Below, in pieces: positions 11,272-24,900 of a DNA stretch of 64,000 nucleotides. This stretch comes from Chlamydoabsidia padenii (Eukaryota; Mucoromycota; Mucoromycetes; Mucorales; Cunninghamellaceae): NCBI GenBank assembly GCA_025330725.1, contig JAIWND010000003.1, positions 1,240,001 to 1,304,000 of the forward strand, read 5' to 3'. Made by a program: the position numbers and the translations under genes. How positions within the stretch are numbered: position 1 is the first letter of the stretch; the number at the start of each line of letters is the position of its first letter. The notes beneath the pieces are model-generated. The model made no database searches and was not told where the DNA came from. It saw only the letters and a program-made list of their open reading frames with translations.

Positions 11272-12716
11272 ATGTTACCACTGTCCTTGGAACATGTCAA
11301 TGATTGGTCTTACTTGACAGAAGGAAATGCACATGTTGTACTTAATTATGTTGGAAACGATACTGCCTTGGTAAGAACAAAAATAATTTGGAAATGAAAA
11401 AAAACAAACTTGTATTCTGTTTGATTAGACTGGCCATGTCCTTCGTCTGACCAAAAACCACAGTAATATTAATGTACCTCTGGACTTTAATACTGAATTC
11501 AGTAAACATGTTATAACACCTTTGCTTGGACCTGGATATGTGGATACAATGGTAAGTCAACTAACTATAAGGTTATCTCCATTATAAACTCATCTGTTTC
11601 TCTTCACTAGATCTATACTCAAGTGACTATGGACTTTATTCAAGCAATGAGTGAAAAAATTTACTGTGATCGGCCTGAACATCGACGCAAAGATCCTCTC
11701 CATCCAACCACCCATGCCTTCTTGACCAAGAACTGGACATTGTTTTATGCGCCGCAAGATACTTGGACTTTTGAAATCAAGGTAAAAAAACACTGTAATA
11801 TCATCACTCACTCATAACCATTATCTAGCCAAAATGGGGATTCCTTCCAAACTCCTCTTTTATCGACCCAGCTCATCAATTCTTGAAGAAACGCATGTGT
11901 AGATTTTGTATGCATCAACAACTACGACAACGGAACAAGTTGAAGCACGACCGATACTGTCCTTTGGATCTTTACTCTAATGATCCTCAACGTATTCGAA
12001 AAGCACTGACTGCCTCCTTCACTCGTCCTCACACCTATTTGAAACTCTTCCACAATGGTCAACTCGTACCACCGACACACTGGGGCGCTGCCTTGGCACC
12101 ACTTTTATTTGATCAAGATACTTGGATGGAACAGGCGATAGATCTGTTGACAGGTATATTATTGGACGATCCGATCTTACAAACATTGAAACGGTTACAA
12201 CAATCATTGGATGAATATGATGTGGAAGGTATTTATCCTCTTTATGGAAAACACGGACAACAAACCACACACACTATTGATCAATGGAAGATTGTCGTAC
12301 AACACTTTTTAAATCGTCAATCTCAGATCATAGGTAAATAAAAGGACTCATATATATATATATATATGAATACTAATACTGTTGGGGTAGATGGCAAGCA
12401 ACCTGACGATGTGATGTCGCCTGAACAAGAAGAACTCCAAAGGTTATACGAATATGTGTTATCCATGACTTTCAAGGACTGCTCAGTGATGATATGTTTA
12501 ACAAAGGATTACCAAAGCAACAATAAAAGTGATACAAGAAGGACAATGCCAGGTCACACTACAACATATTCGGGCCTACAGTATCAAATTAAGGTGGTCG
12601 ATGTGGATATGAAGAAATTGAACAAGATACCTTATTGGTTTGACCTGGACCGACGTATCATACAATATAACCTTGGACTAATGCAGCAAGAGCATGGATG
12701 GATATGTTTAGATTAA
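11272..12716 (+). CDS. IPK1: inositol-pentakisphosphate 2-kinase
   Basis: Phosphorylates Ins(1,3,4,5,6)P5 at the 2-position to make phytate (InsP6), which supports nuclear mRNA export and feeds pyrophosphate synthesis. Five exons (11272-11370, 11429-11551, 11611-11781, 11829-12333, 12391-12716) give 407 aa. Signatures: DWSYLTEGNAHVVLNYVGND (nucleotide-binding Gly loop region), HVLRLTKN, the family motif EIKPKWGFLPNS, a Cys/His patch RMCRFCMHQQLR (zinc site in the plant enzyme), MTFKDCSVMI (substrate/catalytic strand) and DVDMKKLNKIPYWFDLDRRI at the C-terminus. The ATG at 11272 gives MLPLSLEHVNDWSYL, the usual short leader before the kinase core. The last intron has a clear TACTAAT branch-point sequence at 12371-12377. 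Identification is firm. Confidence 0.93.
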
Positions 12717-13491
12717 TTGTAGTTTACATTTATTTATAGATTATCAATTCTCTTCTTCTTTTTAATAAAAAGCACCTGTCTTTTACAAAAAAAAAAAAGT
12801 CTCAAATGAAATGTGACCCTACTGGAATCCATGCCTACTGTTCCACAGCAAAACCCTTAGTCTTTTTAATAAGCAATCTGATTCGTCATTCTAAAGCGAC
12901 ACAAGAAAAAACGTTGTTTTGTTTCCATGTAGGCGGGGGAATTTCATGCAGCTTTACGAGGGAAAACATCATGAAGAATCGACCCAAGACAAGGGGCAAG
13001 GAAGCGGGATTCGACAATACAAACCCCGCATTAATGCTAAAAGTAATCCAATCATGAATAAAAGTAGAGAATCTAAAAGGTAATTTGTTCTCAGTTTGAT
13101 GGGAATGGCACTTTTTTTTTTTTGTTCAAAGGCAAGGGAATAAAAGTATAATCACGAGATGAGAAAGCTTCACAGTCAAAAACCCAAAGTTTACTGAGTC
13201 AAAAAAAAAAAAAAAACAACGAAAACCTTAACTTATTTTTAAACTCATTAGACAACTTGCCTAATCCAGGGAATCAGATATGACTACAGCACGAACAACC
13301 TACTTTTAGATCCATCAGACAAAAAAAAACTGATTATGGAGACGAATGTATAAGATGAGATAAAAATAAAAAAAGCAAGCTAGACTAAAGAGCGGGTTAT
13401 TTAAGTGTTCTTATACTTTTACCCGATCACAGTTTTTTTTTCACCATGAATCGAAAATGCTTTCGCGCGCTTAAGGAAACAGGGCCACCAT

Positions 13492-13504
13492 TTCACATCC
13501 CGAC
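13492..13504 (+). promoter_or_regulatory. motif variant TTCACATCCCGAC
   Basis: One base different from TTCAAATCCCG; about 1 kb upstream of the homeodomain gene. Confidence 0.3.
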
Positions 13505-14209
13505 CAATGAAGCGCCGAAGATCCTTCTTGATTGGGTAAGAGAAAGAATAAATTAGCATCAGGCGCAAGTGAAAGGATGAAGCGGGTTGGTTAGGTTTCT
13601 TTTTCTCAAACTGCTGATCTTTTTTCCTTCCTGCAGAGTAGTAAATTAAAAAAAATTGGTTTCGAAATTTTTTTTCACTCTCCCCCATACGTGCCTTATC
13701 TTATCATCTTAGAAAAACATCTTTTCTAGGATCGACTATGGATTTTTTTTTCTTTTAACGTTTGATCATCCTAGCGATCGTTGCGGGCTTATTTAAACTT
13801 TTTTATTTCCAAAAAAAAAAAATAGGATCAGAAAAAAAAAAAAAAGGAATCTCCGCTCAGGTCCCAGGGGCGTGTTGGGTTTCCTTTCTTGGAAATGGTT
13901 GTGGCACTCGAGTCTTTTTGCTGATTGCGTGCGAATAAACAACATGGTTGTTTTCTGATAATCCGCACGTTCCTTTCTGTTATCCATCAATGGAAAAAGA
14001 AAATAAACCAACAACAATAACTTATTGACATAGAAACAAAACAAAAAAAGCCAACCTTCAAACGGAAAGACTAATTCACCGCGCTTATTCTGGCAAATGT
14101 CATGAAGGTATGCGGAGACAGGGACTCGATAAACGCTAAACCAAAAGTGAAAGGTTTACAAGTGGAAATTTCGCCGCGCAAGCTGGAGTTTAGGAAAGAA
14201 AGAACATAA

Positions 14210-14222
14210 TTCACATCCCGCC
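14210..14222 (+). promoter_or_regulatory. motif variant TTCACATCCCGCC
   Basis: One base different from TTCAAATCCCG; 257 bp upstream of the homeodomain gene start. The same A-to-C change as the copy at 13492. Confidence 0.35.
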
Positions 14223-14478
14223 ATCGCTGCCTTTTTGGTTCTGGGCATTTTTATCTGAAAAAAAAAAGCTTTCTTATCCTTTTTGTCTTTCTTTCCTTCC
14301 TCAACACTTTTTTTTTTTCTTCTTCCTTTTTTTTCCCCTTCTCCCCTCCCTTCTCTCCTTTAGGTTTCAATAAACCATACTTATCTTTCCTTCACAATCT
14401 CTTCTCTCCTTTTACTCTCTTTATACAATCATTCCATTCTACTTGACTTCTTCCCTTCTTCTTTGAACACTCATTACA

Positions 14479-15546
14479 ATGTCTTTGACTGAAACCGATA
14501 CTGGCAACATGGATGCATCCAACAATAGTACAGTACGAAAACGAACTCGGGCAACAACAGAGCAACTCGCCGTATTGGAAGACACTTTTGCCGCCAATGT
14601 CAGCCCCAACAGCAAACTTCGTAAAGAACTCTCGGAACGACTCCAAATGAGTGAACGATCCATCCAAATCTGGTTCCAAAATCGTCGTGCCAAGGTCAAA
14701 CACATGCAAAAACGGGCCCAGATGCAAATGCAACAGGCTTCGATCCGTGCTCAACTCTATCATTATCACCAACAACAATATGGAATGCAACAACCTTATG
14801 GTGGAACACCCATCATGCCATTGCCTCAGGTTTATCCTCGTATGGCAAGATCATCAAGTATGGATACACCACCAGCATCGAATTCTTCATCCTCTGTCTC
14901 ACCTTCCTTGATACCCACTCATCATTTATCATACCCTTTACAAGATACTGGTGATTTCCCCGATTATTTACATGGTGGTAGCCCTTTATCACCACCAAAA
15001 CAGCATGATGCTTCTTCAACTTACTTGTCACCACCATTGGATAACAACACCACATTGTCCATGCCTTCTTTGGTGGCTGTACCTGATGCTGGTCCTACTG
15101 CCATGTTGGCCACGTCTTCCTCACTCTCATCGTCCTCATCATTATCTTCTTCAACATCATCAACATCTGCTTTAATGACACCTGGTCACATGACATCTAC
15201 TCCTGCTACAACACCACCATTGGGACTCGCTGACCAAGTTACTGTCAGTCCTCAAGATATTTGGCCTTCTTCAATACATCATCGTAAGTTGTAATTTTAT
15301 ATATGTATTAGATAACTCTATAACCAAATCCTCTCTCTCTCTCTTTTATAGATGCTATGCGATCACAATCTGTCTCTGCTGGACCCATATTGGATACAAA
15401 CAAAGACAACCACTCGGACATGACACCTCATCCTTTGGAAAGATCACTCAGCAATCCACCCATGACCACCATTGATCCTTCAAACCTCATGGTAAACAAC
15501 AGTCCAACTACCGCATTAAACGATACCACCAACTTGATGATAATGG

Positions 15547-15577
<31 letters not shown>

Positions 15578-16145
15578 GAATGATGTGTTTTTAAACTGTA
15601 CAACATTAACCATTGGCACCTGGCATCGACTCAAACTACGAACATCCGATCTCCTATGTGTCTTTAGGAACAATACATTTGAATGGCAAATCGAAGATGC
15701 CGGTTGTCATTTCAAGATGGAAATCCCTCTCTCTTCGGTGGCCAACATTGACTTTTTACCAGACACCACAAATGTATTACTGGCGGATATGCACTTTGAC
15801 ATTAGCGCAAGTCCTCTCTTTTATATGGAAACAGCAAGTAACAATGGCTCGTCTACTTGGGTACAATGCAGCGACTTTACTGAAGGGAAACAAGCCTCTC
15901 GGTTTTTCCGGCATACGTTGAAAGGGGTCTCGCAACATTTGAAACAAGATTTGATGACCTTGATGGATAGGTATCCTGAAACCCGGCGTTGGATTCGGTT
16001 TATTGATCCATACCCTCACTACCCGGTTACTCCTCTTATGGATCCTTATTCTTCAATGTATATTCCACCTTCGACTCCTTATTGGTCAACAACACCTTCC
16101 ATGTATCCTTCTTCACAAGCACCGATGGGTAATCACTTTGTTTAA
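14479..16145 (+). CDS. homeodomain transcription factor (Pho2/Phx1-like)
   Basis: Two exons (14479-15283, 15352-16145) encode 532 aa. A homeodomain lies near the N-terminus (about residues 19-78): RKRTRATTEQLAVLEDTF, then SKLRKELSERLQ, and recognition helix SIQIWFQNRRAKVKHM with the invariant W-F-N-R. It is followed by Gln-, Pro- and Ser-rich disordered stretches. A second conserved block near residues 340-470 contains TIGTWHRLKLRTSDLLCVF, FEWQIEDAGCHFKMEI and a WVQCSDFTEGKQASRFFRH segment; similar blocks occur in fungal homeodomain proteins of the Phx1 group. Role by homology: regulation of phosphate, stress or metabolic genes; no target can be read from the sequence. A phase-1 intron of 68 nt splits the gene. 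The 5' leader is a long pyrimidine tract. Confidence 0.88.
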
Positions 16146-16473
16146 TTAGATTCTCTTTATTATACACACATACATACACCATACATATTATACATTATCA
16201 CCCCTGTCCTATCGTTTTTGTATCTCTCTCTCTTTGCCCCCTCCTCTAGTATTGTATTATATATTTATCAAAACATTAAATAAAAACCTGTTTACATTGA
16301 CCTACTTTTATTAATAAAACAGCATGTGTGTGGGCATGTTTCACAGAAACACTACCTTGTAGACATTTTAATGGGGAATGAGAAGATGCGTTTTTATTGG
16401 GAGGGAGGGTTTAATAAAAAAGATAATACTAACAACAACAAAAAAAAAGGTTAAAAAAGTAGGATAGGGAGTG
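16146..16473. other. convergent 3' intergenic region
   Basis: Between the ends of the homeodomain gene and the RhoGEF. AATAAA-type signals are present near 16278 and 16314. Nothing else seen. Confidence 0.5.
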
Positions 16474-19145
16474 TTATTTTTCTATAAACTTGAGTTGGAA
16501 TACTAATTCATTCCCACTCACACCGTCTTCCATCACACAATGAATGGCATCCAAAGGATCAGGTTTCAAACAGCGGATATTATTGCCAGGTATGACTTGC
16601 ACAAGATGGCCCTAAAAGAAAAAAAAAAATAGAATGAGATTTCCATCTAGTCCATCCACAACAACAAAAACTTACGGTATCAATGTGTCGAATTTCAATA
16701 AAACTCGTGTCGAACGCAACAAGATAAGGGTATCTGAAAGCAAAGGCAGTTGGATTTCCTTCCCATCGCATCGTCCAGTCCGGTCGAGCCCGTTTGCCCT
16801 TCTTGTCGATATAAAACGCCAGATCTGTATGGGTTCAAATAAAACAAGAAGTGAGATATATGCGCATAATTACAAATTCCGACAATAACTTACCATTGTA
16901 GCATAACAGGATATTTTCTTTAGGGTGTCTAAACATGGAGATGGGTCGAAGATCATATTTGGAGGCCATGACAGCATGACTACTATCACTAGGATCCAGT
17001 ACACCTAACAAAAGCAAAACCAAAATGAGATGCTCTGTTTTTTGTTTTTTTTGAAAGAGGTTACTTACTTAAAACACCAGCAGAGCCTACATCCACCATT
17101 TGGAATCCTTTAGCACTACCAATACAAAGGACATTTTTAAAATATTGGATCGAAGTAGCTTCGCCAGGTATATAGAGATCCTTGAAGACTCTAAGTCCTT
17201 CATGTTGATTCCGTAGAAGTGTGCCGAGTTGCTTGGTTTTGCGGCGTATACTTTGTTGTTTCTTCTTCTTGTTCTTTGCTGTCGAGCTGTCGTGGACTTC
17301 CAATGCCCGAATGGTCGACGTCATGGCATTGTAGCGAACATAGCATACCAAGGATCGTTCCACCCCGACCTGCCCATCCGATTTGTCCATCACCGTGCCC
17401 ACCTTGAAGAACGAGACATGACTACTGATCTTACGGCCCCGCCGAGATTGGGTAGTTCCGTCATCACCTTCGTCGCCATCATCGTCCGATCCGCTTTCCT
17501 TGTTAAGTAATGAATCCATAGCGTAGGTGTAGAGTGTCTTGTCGGCGAGTACCAGGATGTATTTGTTTTCGAGAATGTCAATTTGAGAGACCTTGTCCAT
17601 TGATAATAGTCGTGTCACTTTTCGTTGGTTCTTTGGCCCTGAGGAGAGATAAACACCTTGATCACTACCGATGATAATCGAATCACCTACATGTATATAA
17701 AAGGATGAGTTTCCCCCTTTGCTTGATTAACACGCCTTCCTCCCCTCCCCCTACCACTTACCAAATGTAGCAGCACAATTGACCTTGTTGAATCCATTAA
17801 AAAAGTCATTATTGATAGGCACCACTTCAAACACTTTTTGCTTTTCCATCACAGAGTATCGATAGGATTCAATCTTGTCTACCCATTGTCGCCGACTGGT
17901 GAATGTGCTGGCGTATAATGTAGTAGGACTTGCTCCGTGTCGTCCAAGATGGACAAAACTGATAGGGTAGCCGCTTTTGGTGCCGGTGCCAGAGGAGGGT
18001 CCACCATTTGGATTGGGAGCATTCGCAAGAGCGGTCAGATCGATGGATGAGATGGAGCCATTGGTTTTATGTTGACCATAAGGGAGAATGACACTGGCAC
18101 GCTTGGTTTGATCAGGTAAGGAGATGGCAAGTAGTCCAATGGGAATAGGCTACGAGTAGGAAAAAAAAAAAAAAAGATGTGTTGAGTTTGACATTATTGG
18201 CATGAGTGAGTCATTTTTTACCTTTTTGTATAATTTGATATGTTCCACATCATCCACGTATTTTTGTTTGGTGATAATAAGACAATGATCCAATAAGTAA
18301 ACTTGTAAAGCCAATGATTCTGATCCAGTGCCTTTTCTTTTCAAAGGACCTTTCATGATGATTTGTCGATTTCCATCAAGAAGATCCAAATCCTAAACAA
18401 ATGAATCAAGTTAACACACGCACATATGATTCTACCCTATTAGTTCCTTTACCATATCAGCCAAATGAGAAGAATCCTGCATCTTTTCAGCAAGTAATTG
18501 CAAGTTAAATCGGTTTTCAGTTTTCCCAGTTTCGTGATTGACGTTGGTGAGATGTTCAGCGATAACCTTCATTGCCTTGGGGATAGTTTCTTGATCGGGA
18601 TGGTCCTTTGGTGTATGTTTCAGAATTTCCCTTAGCAGTAGTGAGTATCGTCCTAAAGAAGAAGAGAATGTTAATTAATCCCGCCACCATCCCCTCCCCC
18701 CCTAGTTTTTTTTTTACCTAATCGAGTCGTAGGCTTTGTTAAATAAGCATTGAGTTCCAACTTTCGAGATACTGGTAATCGCTCGGTTGTCTATTTAAAT
18801 TATGTGAATTCAAATCGAATGATATACATACATGTTTTTTTTTTACCTGGACAAAGTTGGCGAATTCGGGATTGGTTGATTTCTCCGTTTCAAAGATAGA
18901 CTTGCCAATGATTTGATGAGCACCATAGTGGACAAAGGGACTAAAGTGAGCCACGTACTCCAGCATGATATCGCCCACTTGATCCACCACCGGATTATGC
19001 TTTTGTCGTTTTTGAAGTGCTTCCACAAATCTACTGTTTGCTTCGTGTACTTCCATAATATTCCAAAAGATATCCCGTACCAAAGATTCTCGTCGTTCAG
19101 GTGGTTGAATGATATCGTCTGTTAATAGTGGTTCGATCCAGTACT

Positions 19146-19185
<40 letters not shown>

Positions 19186-21015
19186 AGAGTTTAATATCAA
19201 CACATCATTGTTCTTTTATTTTCCCATCTTACAGTTTTCACATAGGCCAAATCTTCCACAAAATCCTTTTCAGTATAGATAAATTCATATATGTTTTCTT
19301 GGCGTTTTCGGTCTTCTTTGCTGAGTTTTTCGACCACCGTTTTTGGTACAGTGGTGGCCCATAATCGATCCTTCTATAAAAAGTACAAACCAGTTAGTTA
19401 TCACTTTACGTCACCCAGAATACCCCCTTTACCTTTTCAACAAGTGATGATTTGCTACTTGATCGATGAACTTGTTTTCGATGATTAGCACTTCTTGCTT
19501 GCTATAAATAAAAGAAAGAGCGGTCATTAGAAGTTCATACCTGGATCGGTCCCTCTTCTTTACCTGTTCCAAGCGCCTTGGACAAAATACACTATAGCAT
19601 AGTTTTTCTCGACTACAAGTTGGTGAGTAACAAGTCAACAAGAGAGTAAAGACGCCATTAGGATGATTATCATCATTGGATTTCAATTTCGAGCTGGGAT
19701 AGTTGATTTCGGATACGTCGTCTTCTTCGTTTGCCCCTGAATCTTGATGATCCGGAATAGTCAAGAGTTGAGAATGTCGGACGTTGATGTGTTCAGTGAA
19801 TCGATACAATTCTTGTCGTGAATCCCGTAATCGATGTTCATAATTGACATCGTGGAAAAATTTTTGAGCATCCAGAGCACGGCCTAGTAACAAGGCAAGA
19901 TTTCGGTCCTTGGTTTTTGTCAAAAAGGCCAATTTGTCCTACCAAAACAATAATAATAAATTAATAAACAACAAGGATCAAGTCAGTTTAATCCTTACCA
20001 CAGCTTCTACACCATCAAAGGTATCTTTATACTTGATACTGTTCTTGATCTTGGTTCCCACCGTCACCCGTTCCTTGAATGCCACAGCCACTTCAGAGAG
20101 TAAAGCAGGATATAACATGGGACCACCATCCTTGTTGCTAGTCAAAGTCGATTGATGTGGTGAAACGAGTTCCCGAGAAGGTCGTACTGATTTTTCAAAG
20201 GTGAAGGATTGAGCCCGTTCCGCTTGAGTTTTTCGACCAGTAATGCGCATTGCTGTTGTGGTGGGAAAGTTGTATACACTTTCTGCCGATCGTCGTAATG
20301 GAATGGATAAAGAGGCCACCATTTCTGACTTGAGATAATCTATATATATATAAACACGGGTTGTTGTTGTTTAGTCAAGCAATATCCCCTCCTTCTTCTT
20401 CACCCACTTACTGCTTGTACGAGACATGGCCGATAATCTTGCCCGCATAGGTGCCGTCGTTTTAGATAATCGAGATAACAAACTGGTCTTTTCATTACTT
20501 GATTTATCCTTGTGTTCCAGAGCAGAAGACGAAGCAAAGAGAGTTTGGCTACTTTGTTGACGTTTCAAAAAGTGACGAGAAGACGATTTGGGTGCCAGAA
20601 ATGAAGGTGGAGGTGGGTGGCCAGAAGGAGACGCCAACGTGGAATGTCCACTGTCATTATTACCAATCCGTATACTATCCATAGTTTGTAAACTGATAAT
20701 AGACCGAGTAGCTGCATCATCGTCTTCGGTGTCGTCGTTATCCGTTTGTCGTGAGAGTAAAGAAATGTCGTCTGCATTAATAGTGGGGAAATCGGGTAGC
20801 TTCAATGGTGCAAAAGTAATAGCGCCTTCAGGTCGATAGTCGAATAGATTATCACTGTCTTCCCCTTCATCCCTTGGTGAAGAAGTCAAGGTGGTATTGT
20901 CAACATTGGCGGGATTGAGATTACTGGTGGATCGTTGTTGTATGCCGTGTTTCCGATAATACTGTTCGCGTATAGATGCCGAAGGTGTAAGTCTTGTAGT
21001 CGATTGTGTTGTCAT
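16474..21015 (-). CDS. ROM2: Rho1 guanine nucleotide exchange factor (Rom2-like: DEP-RhoGEF-PH-CNH)
   Basis: Activates Rho1-type GTPases at the plasma membrane, controlling cell-wall synthesis and polarity. Fourteen exons by my reading, about 1,150-1,250 aa. Order: a disordered Ser/Thr-rich N-terminus (exon 1, 21015-20412); a linker; a DEP-like region including the Cys-containing stretch LLLTCYSPTCSREKLCYSVF; the DH domain from LSKEDRKRQENIYEFIYTEK through RLPVSRKLELNAYLTKPTTR and RYSLLLREILKHTPKDHPDQ; a PH domain (IIMKGPLKRKGTG ... QVYLLDHCLIITKQK); then a citron/CNH domain (exons from about 17760 down to 16474, e.g. SIIIGSDQGVYLSSG and LCIGSAKGFQMVDVGSAGVL). The stop at 16474 follows the last CNH strand. 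A 34-nt T tract in sense (19150-19183) forms the pyrimidine tract of one intron. Domain order is diagnostic; which Rho it acts on is inferred. Confidence 0.9.
19150..19183. repeat. 34-nt poly-A tract
   Basis: Uninterrupted A run inside a RhoGEF intron; on the gene's sense strand it is poly-T placed before the acceptor. Confidence 0.95.
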
Positions 21016-21970
21016 CAGTGTATGGAGGAATATAGGTAACCAAGTGTAATAATAATGAGTGATATATGTGTAAGGGTTTTTATAGCATAAAAGAAGGGTG
21101 CATTACTAAAAGGAAAGGGGGGGAATCAAAATACAACAAGAAGGAATAAGACGGAACAAGGTAAAAGTACTGAATGAATCGTCTAGAGATATTAAAAGGA
21201 GATAAGAGAGAAGAAGAAAGAAGAAAGAAGAAAAAAAGAGGCCGACTGCCAAAAATAAACCCAAAAATAAAGGAGGGTAAAAAAGAGGGAACACGAAAAA
21301 ATTTATTTTTTGCTGCCCCGCTCCCACAAAACGTCTATCTTTCACTTGTCCACTCGGGATCATCTTTTGGTCAAGTTACCACTACCCCAATCTATAGGGT
21401 GGGTAAAATCATTTTCCCTTTCTCTCTCTCTGATTGGTGTAGCACATATTATGTATTTCATATCATGTCATTACTGTCTATTTGTACATTGTCCATGCCT
21501 TTTCTCTTTTTCTCCCCCTTTCATTTATACTCTTACCGTCTTTTTTAGTATCCTTGATATCTAAATTAAGCCTTATCAACATTTATACACACACAGACAC
21601 AAACTTTTAGGATAAATCCCCTTGTCATCGTGGGGTTGTGGCACCCGTGGACTTTTAATTCCAGACAAACTTTAAAAATAGGCATGTCTCGACCACAAGG
21701 GTCATGCATTGCACTCCAACCAATCCTATTCATACACCACATTAAAAAAGTCAAACTACGAAAGAGGCAAGTGTGCATAAATCGGAATTTCAATTTTAGT
21801 ATTCAAAGACAGAGACAGATTTAATGGACAGACATTTTTATTTGGATAAACAACAATAACAAAGCGTAATTATAATAAAAAGAGGACAAGTTCAAATCAA
21901 CTATATACATATAAAAGGTTGTAAATGGGTACTATTCGACCACCTCTAGCACATGTATAAGTCATCGTGT
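21016..21970. other. intergenic region between RhoGEF and EF-3
   Basis: Promoter region of the RhoGEF followed by the 3' flank of EF-3. Purine-rich at 21180-21300. No gene or recognisable motif copy seen. Confidence 0.45.
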
Positions 21971-24900
21971 TTATTCGTCTTCGTCAGATGTGAATACTAC
22001 AAAAAAAAAAGAGAGGTTAGTCATTGTTTTATCTTGAGAGTTTGTTTATGTTTGGACGTTACCTTCTTCGCCCCTGTTTATATACAAAAAAAAAAAAAAA
22101 AAAAAAAAAAAGATCGACATGCATTAGTACTTGTGATCAAACACAACCCCTAATTTTTTTTTTCTGGATCTTACCTCTTTCTGCGTTCCATACGATCCTT
22201 CTTCTTCTTTCGCAGTTCCTTAGAAGTCAATTTCACCTTTTTCTTGGATGCCTTGACAGTGTTTCCTTGAGCATCAACTTGATCTTCTTCTTCCTTTTCG
22301 TCAATCTTGGTAGTACCATTACCCGACACCCAGTTATGACCCGAAGCGACCAATTCCCCATTATCGACCTTCCACACTTCAGTACAGAGAGCTTCAGAGA
22401 ATTCACGATTGTGAGTGACAATCACCACCCCACCGCCATAGTTTGTAATTGCCGTGGCCAAGGCACCGAGTGATTCGCGATCCAAGTAATTGGTAGGTTC
22501 ATCCAGCACCAACATGTGAGGCTTGTTCCACATGGCGGCCCCAATCACCAGCTTGACTTTTTGTCCGCCAGACAAACCACGGATACGAGAGTGAGTGGCG
22601 AATTCAGGTTCCAAGCCGACTTCGGTCAGATGTTTTTCGATTTCCTTGCCAGTCAGAGGACGGTTGAGACCCAGTTTGGCAGCTTCCAGTGCATCCACTT
22701 CGGCAATCTTCTTGGCAAAACCCATGTTTTCCAGCTTTTGTCGAGATAACCATGTATTGTCCACCGAGGATCTTCCTTTCCAGGATACTTCGTATTCGTA
22801 AGATTGCTTAAGTTTGCGGCGGCCCACCAGTTCGTCCACCACACGCTTTTCACCATCGATCATAAATGTCTTGCTCATTTGCTTTTCTTCCTCTTCGTTG
22901 ATCACCCGGTCCACCTTTTCCAATTCTTCGCGATCTTCACCGGTGGCATAGCGCCATTGGATATATTCATTGGGTGTAATGTCCAAGTGCTTTTCAATGT
23001 GATGGAAAGCATGTTGAGCAACATAGGCAATACGAAGGTTAGGATGTTTCCACACTGTGCCAATATCAGATTCAATTTCACCTGTTAGTAGCTTGATCAA
23101 GGTGGATTTTCCTATAAAAATTATTTTAATGTATCAGTAGCGTTCCTGCCCCCCCCCTCATCATTTCATTACCTGCACCATTAGGCCCAATAACAGCTAC
23201 CCTTGAGGATAAGGAGCATTGCATACTAATATTGATCAGCTGTTTACGAGCAGTACCAGGGTATTGAAAGTCCACATTCTTCATCTTCAAGATCGCACGT
23301 TCCTTGGTCTTGATACCTTCCAAATAACCAGGTTCAGGAAAGGCGAATGCGATCTGACTGGATGCCAAAGAGTAATAAGAAGCAGCCTTGGGGACTCTTT
23401 TCACAAATTCCGACAGGTTCCCACGATAACGCTTGAGTTTATAGTTGGCTTCATAATGGATGATATCAGAACATACATGGTCCAAGAATCCAGAATCGTG
23501 AGATACAATCATAGATGTCACCGTCTTGAGTCCCAATAGATAGTTTTCCAACCAAGCCACATTCACCACATCCAAGTGATTGGTAGGTTCGTCCAGCAAC
23601 AAGATATCGGCATTCATCAACATGGCACGAGCAAGAGCCAGCTTCATCTTCCAACCACCAGAGAGAGCACCAATGGGCATTGATGTCACCATTTCTTCAG
23701 TAAATCCATAGTCACGCAAGATCTTGTGCACCTGATCACGATCCTTGGTTTCCACACCTTGAGAAGAGATGATAAAGTCAATAAGGGGCGTATCAGCTTC
23801 GGATCCATCAATGTCATGTTCCACATACACCGTCTTGAGTTCAGATTTTGGTGGGAATCCTTCCACTTGTTCATTCGCAATGGCCCGCATCAAAGTAGAT
23901 TTGCCTAATAAAGTAAAATGACATCAATTAGTTGGAATAAACAAACAAAAAAAGATAGGCTTGATTAACAACTGACTTACCACATCCATTAGCACCACAA
24001 AGACCATATCGACGACCTCGTTTAAGATGTAACGAAGTTCGATTCAAGAGGATCTTGGCACCATAAGCAAGAGAGAATTCACATCTACACAAGTCTTCAC
24101 CTTCATCATCGTCTTCTTCAGCATCCTTGGGAGTCACCGCTTCTTCACACTTGTCGAGAGCCTTAGAAGCCAACGTTTCAGCTTCACCCCTGTTGTTGTT
24201 GTTGTTCAAGAGGATCAAGAGATAAGGAGCCAACGAGTCGATCCACACCTGCTTGAAAAAGTTCTTGGCCATACACAGATTCAAAGCAACATCCTTGACA
24301 TAGTTCAAAACCACCTCTAACGATCGATCGATTTTCTTGGGTAACAGGGCCTTGAATGCTTCGTCCACCTTGTCGGCCTTTTCTTGTTTAGAGTAAATCA
24401 AGGCTTGACCATTATCACCACCACCAGCACGTTTCAGAGTCACCAGAGCCTTTTGCACCACCCCACGACATTCAGGATCAGCCACAATGTCTTGGACTTT
24501 TTCAAGGGCAGGTAACAACAAGGGCAAAAAGGGAGCAGCCACTTCGGGATCATCCACTAGTTTACACATATTGTCAATGATCAAGGCTGATTTACGCTTG
24601 ATGGGAGTCGCTCGTTCTTGAAGACCACGACTGAGCAAAGGCACCATGATGGACAGAGTTGCCGTATCGACTTCTTGCACAAACGTAGTAGCACCAAGGA
24701 GATGGATGGTTTCAGACACATTTTCAGGCTTGTTGATGCATCCAATGACAGCAGGAATAAACCGTTCGATATCCTTGTTTTCAATCAAACGACAAATAAC
24801 CCCCATGGTTTCCGTGGCTTGTTTCTTGACATCCATCTTGGTATCCCACATGCATCCTGACACTACGGGGATCACATCGGGGATCGTCAGATAAAAGGCC

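Larger units (their letters stand above)
12717..14478. other. 1.76-kb upstream region of the homeodomain gene
   Basis: No gene is supported. It contains two copies of a motif variant (13492-13504 and 14210-14222), many A/T runs and a long pyrimidine-rich leader (about 14270-14478) directly before the homeodomain start. The size suggests an extended regulatory region, but that is inference. Confidence 0.45.
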
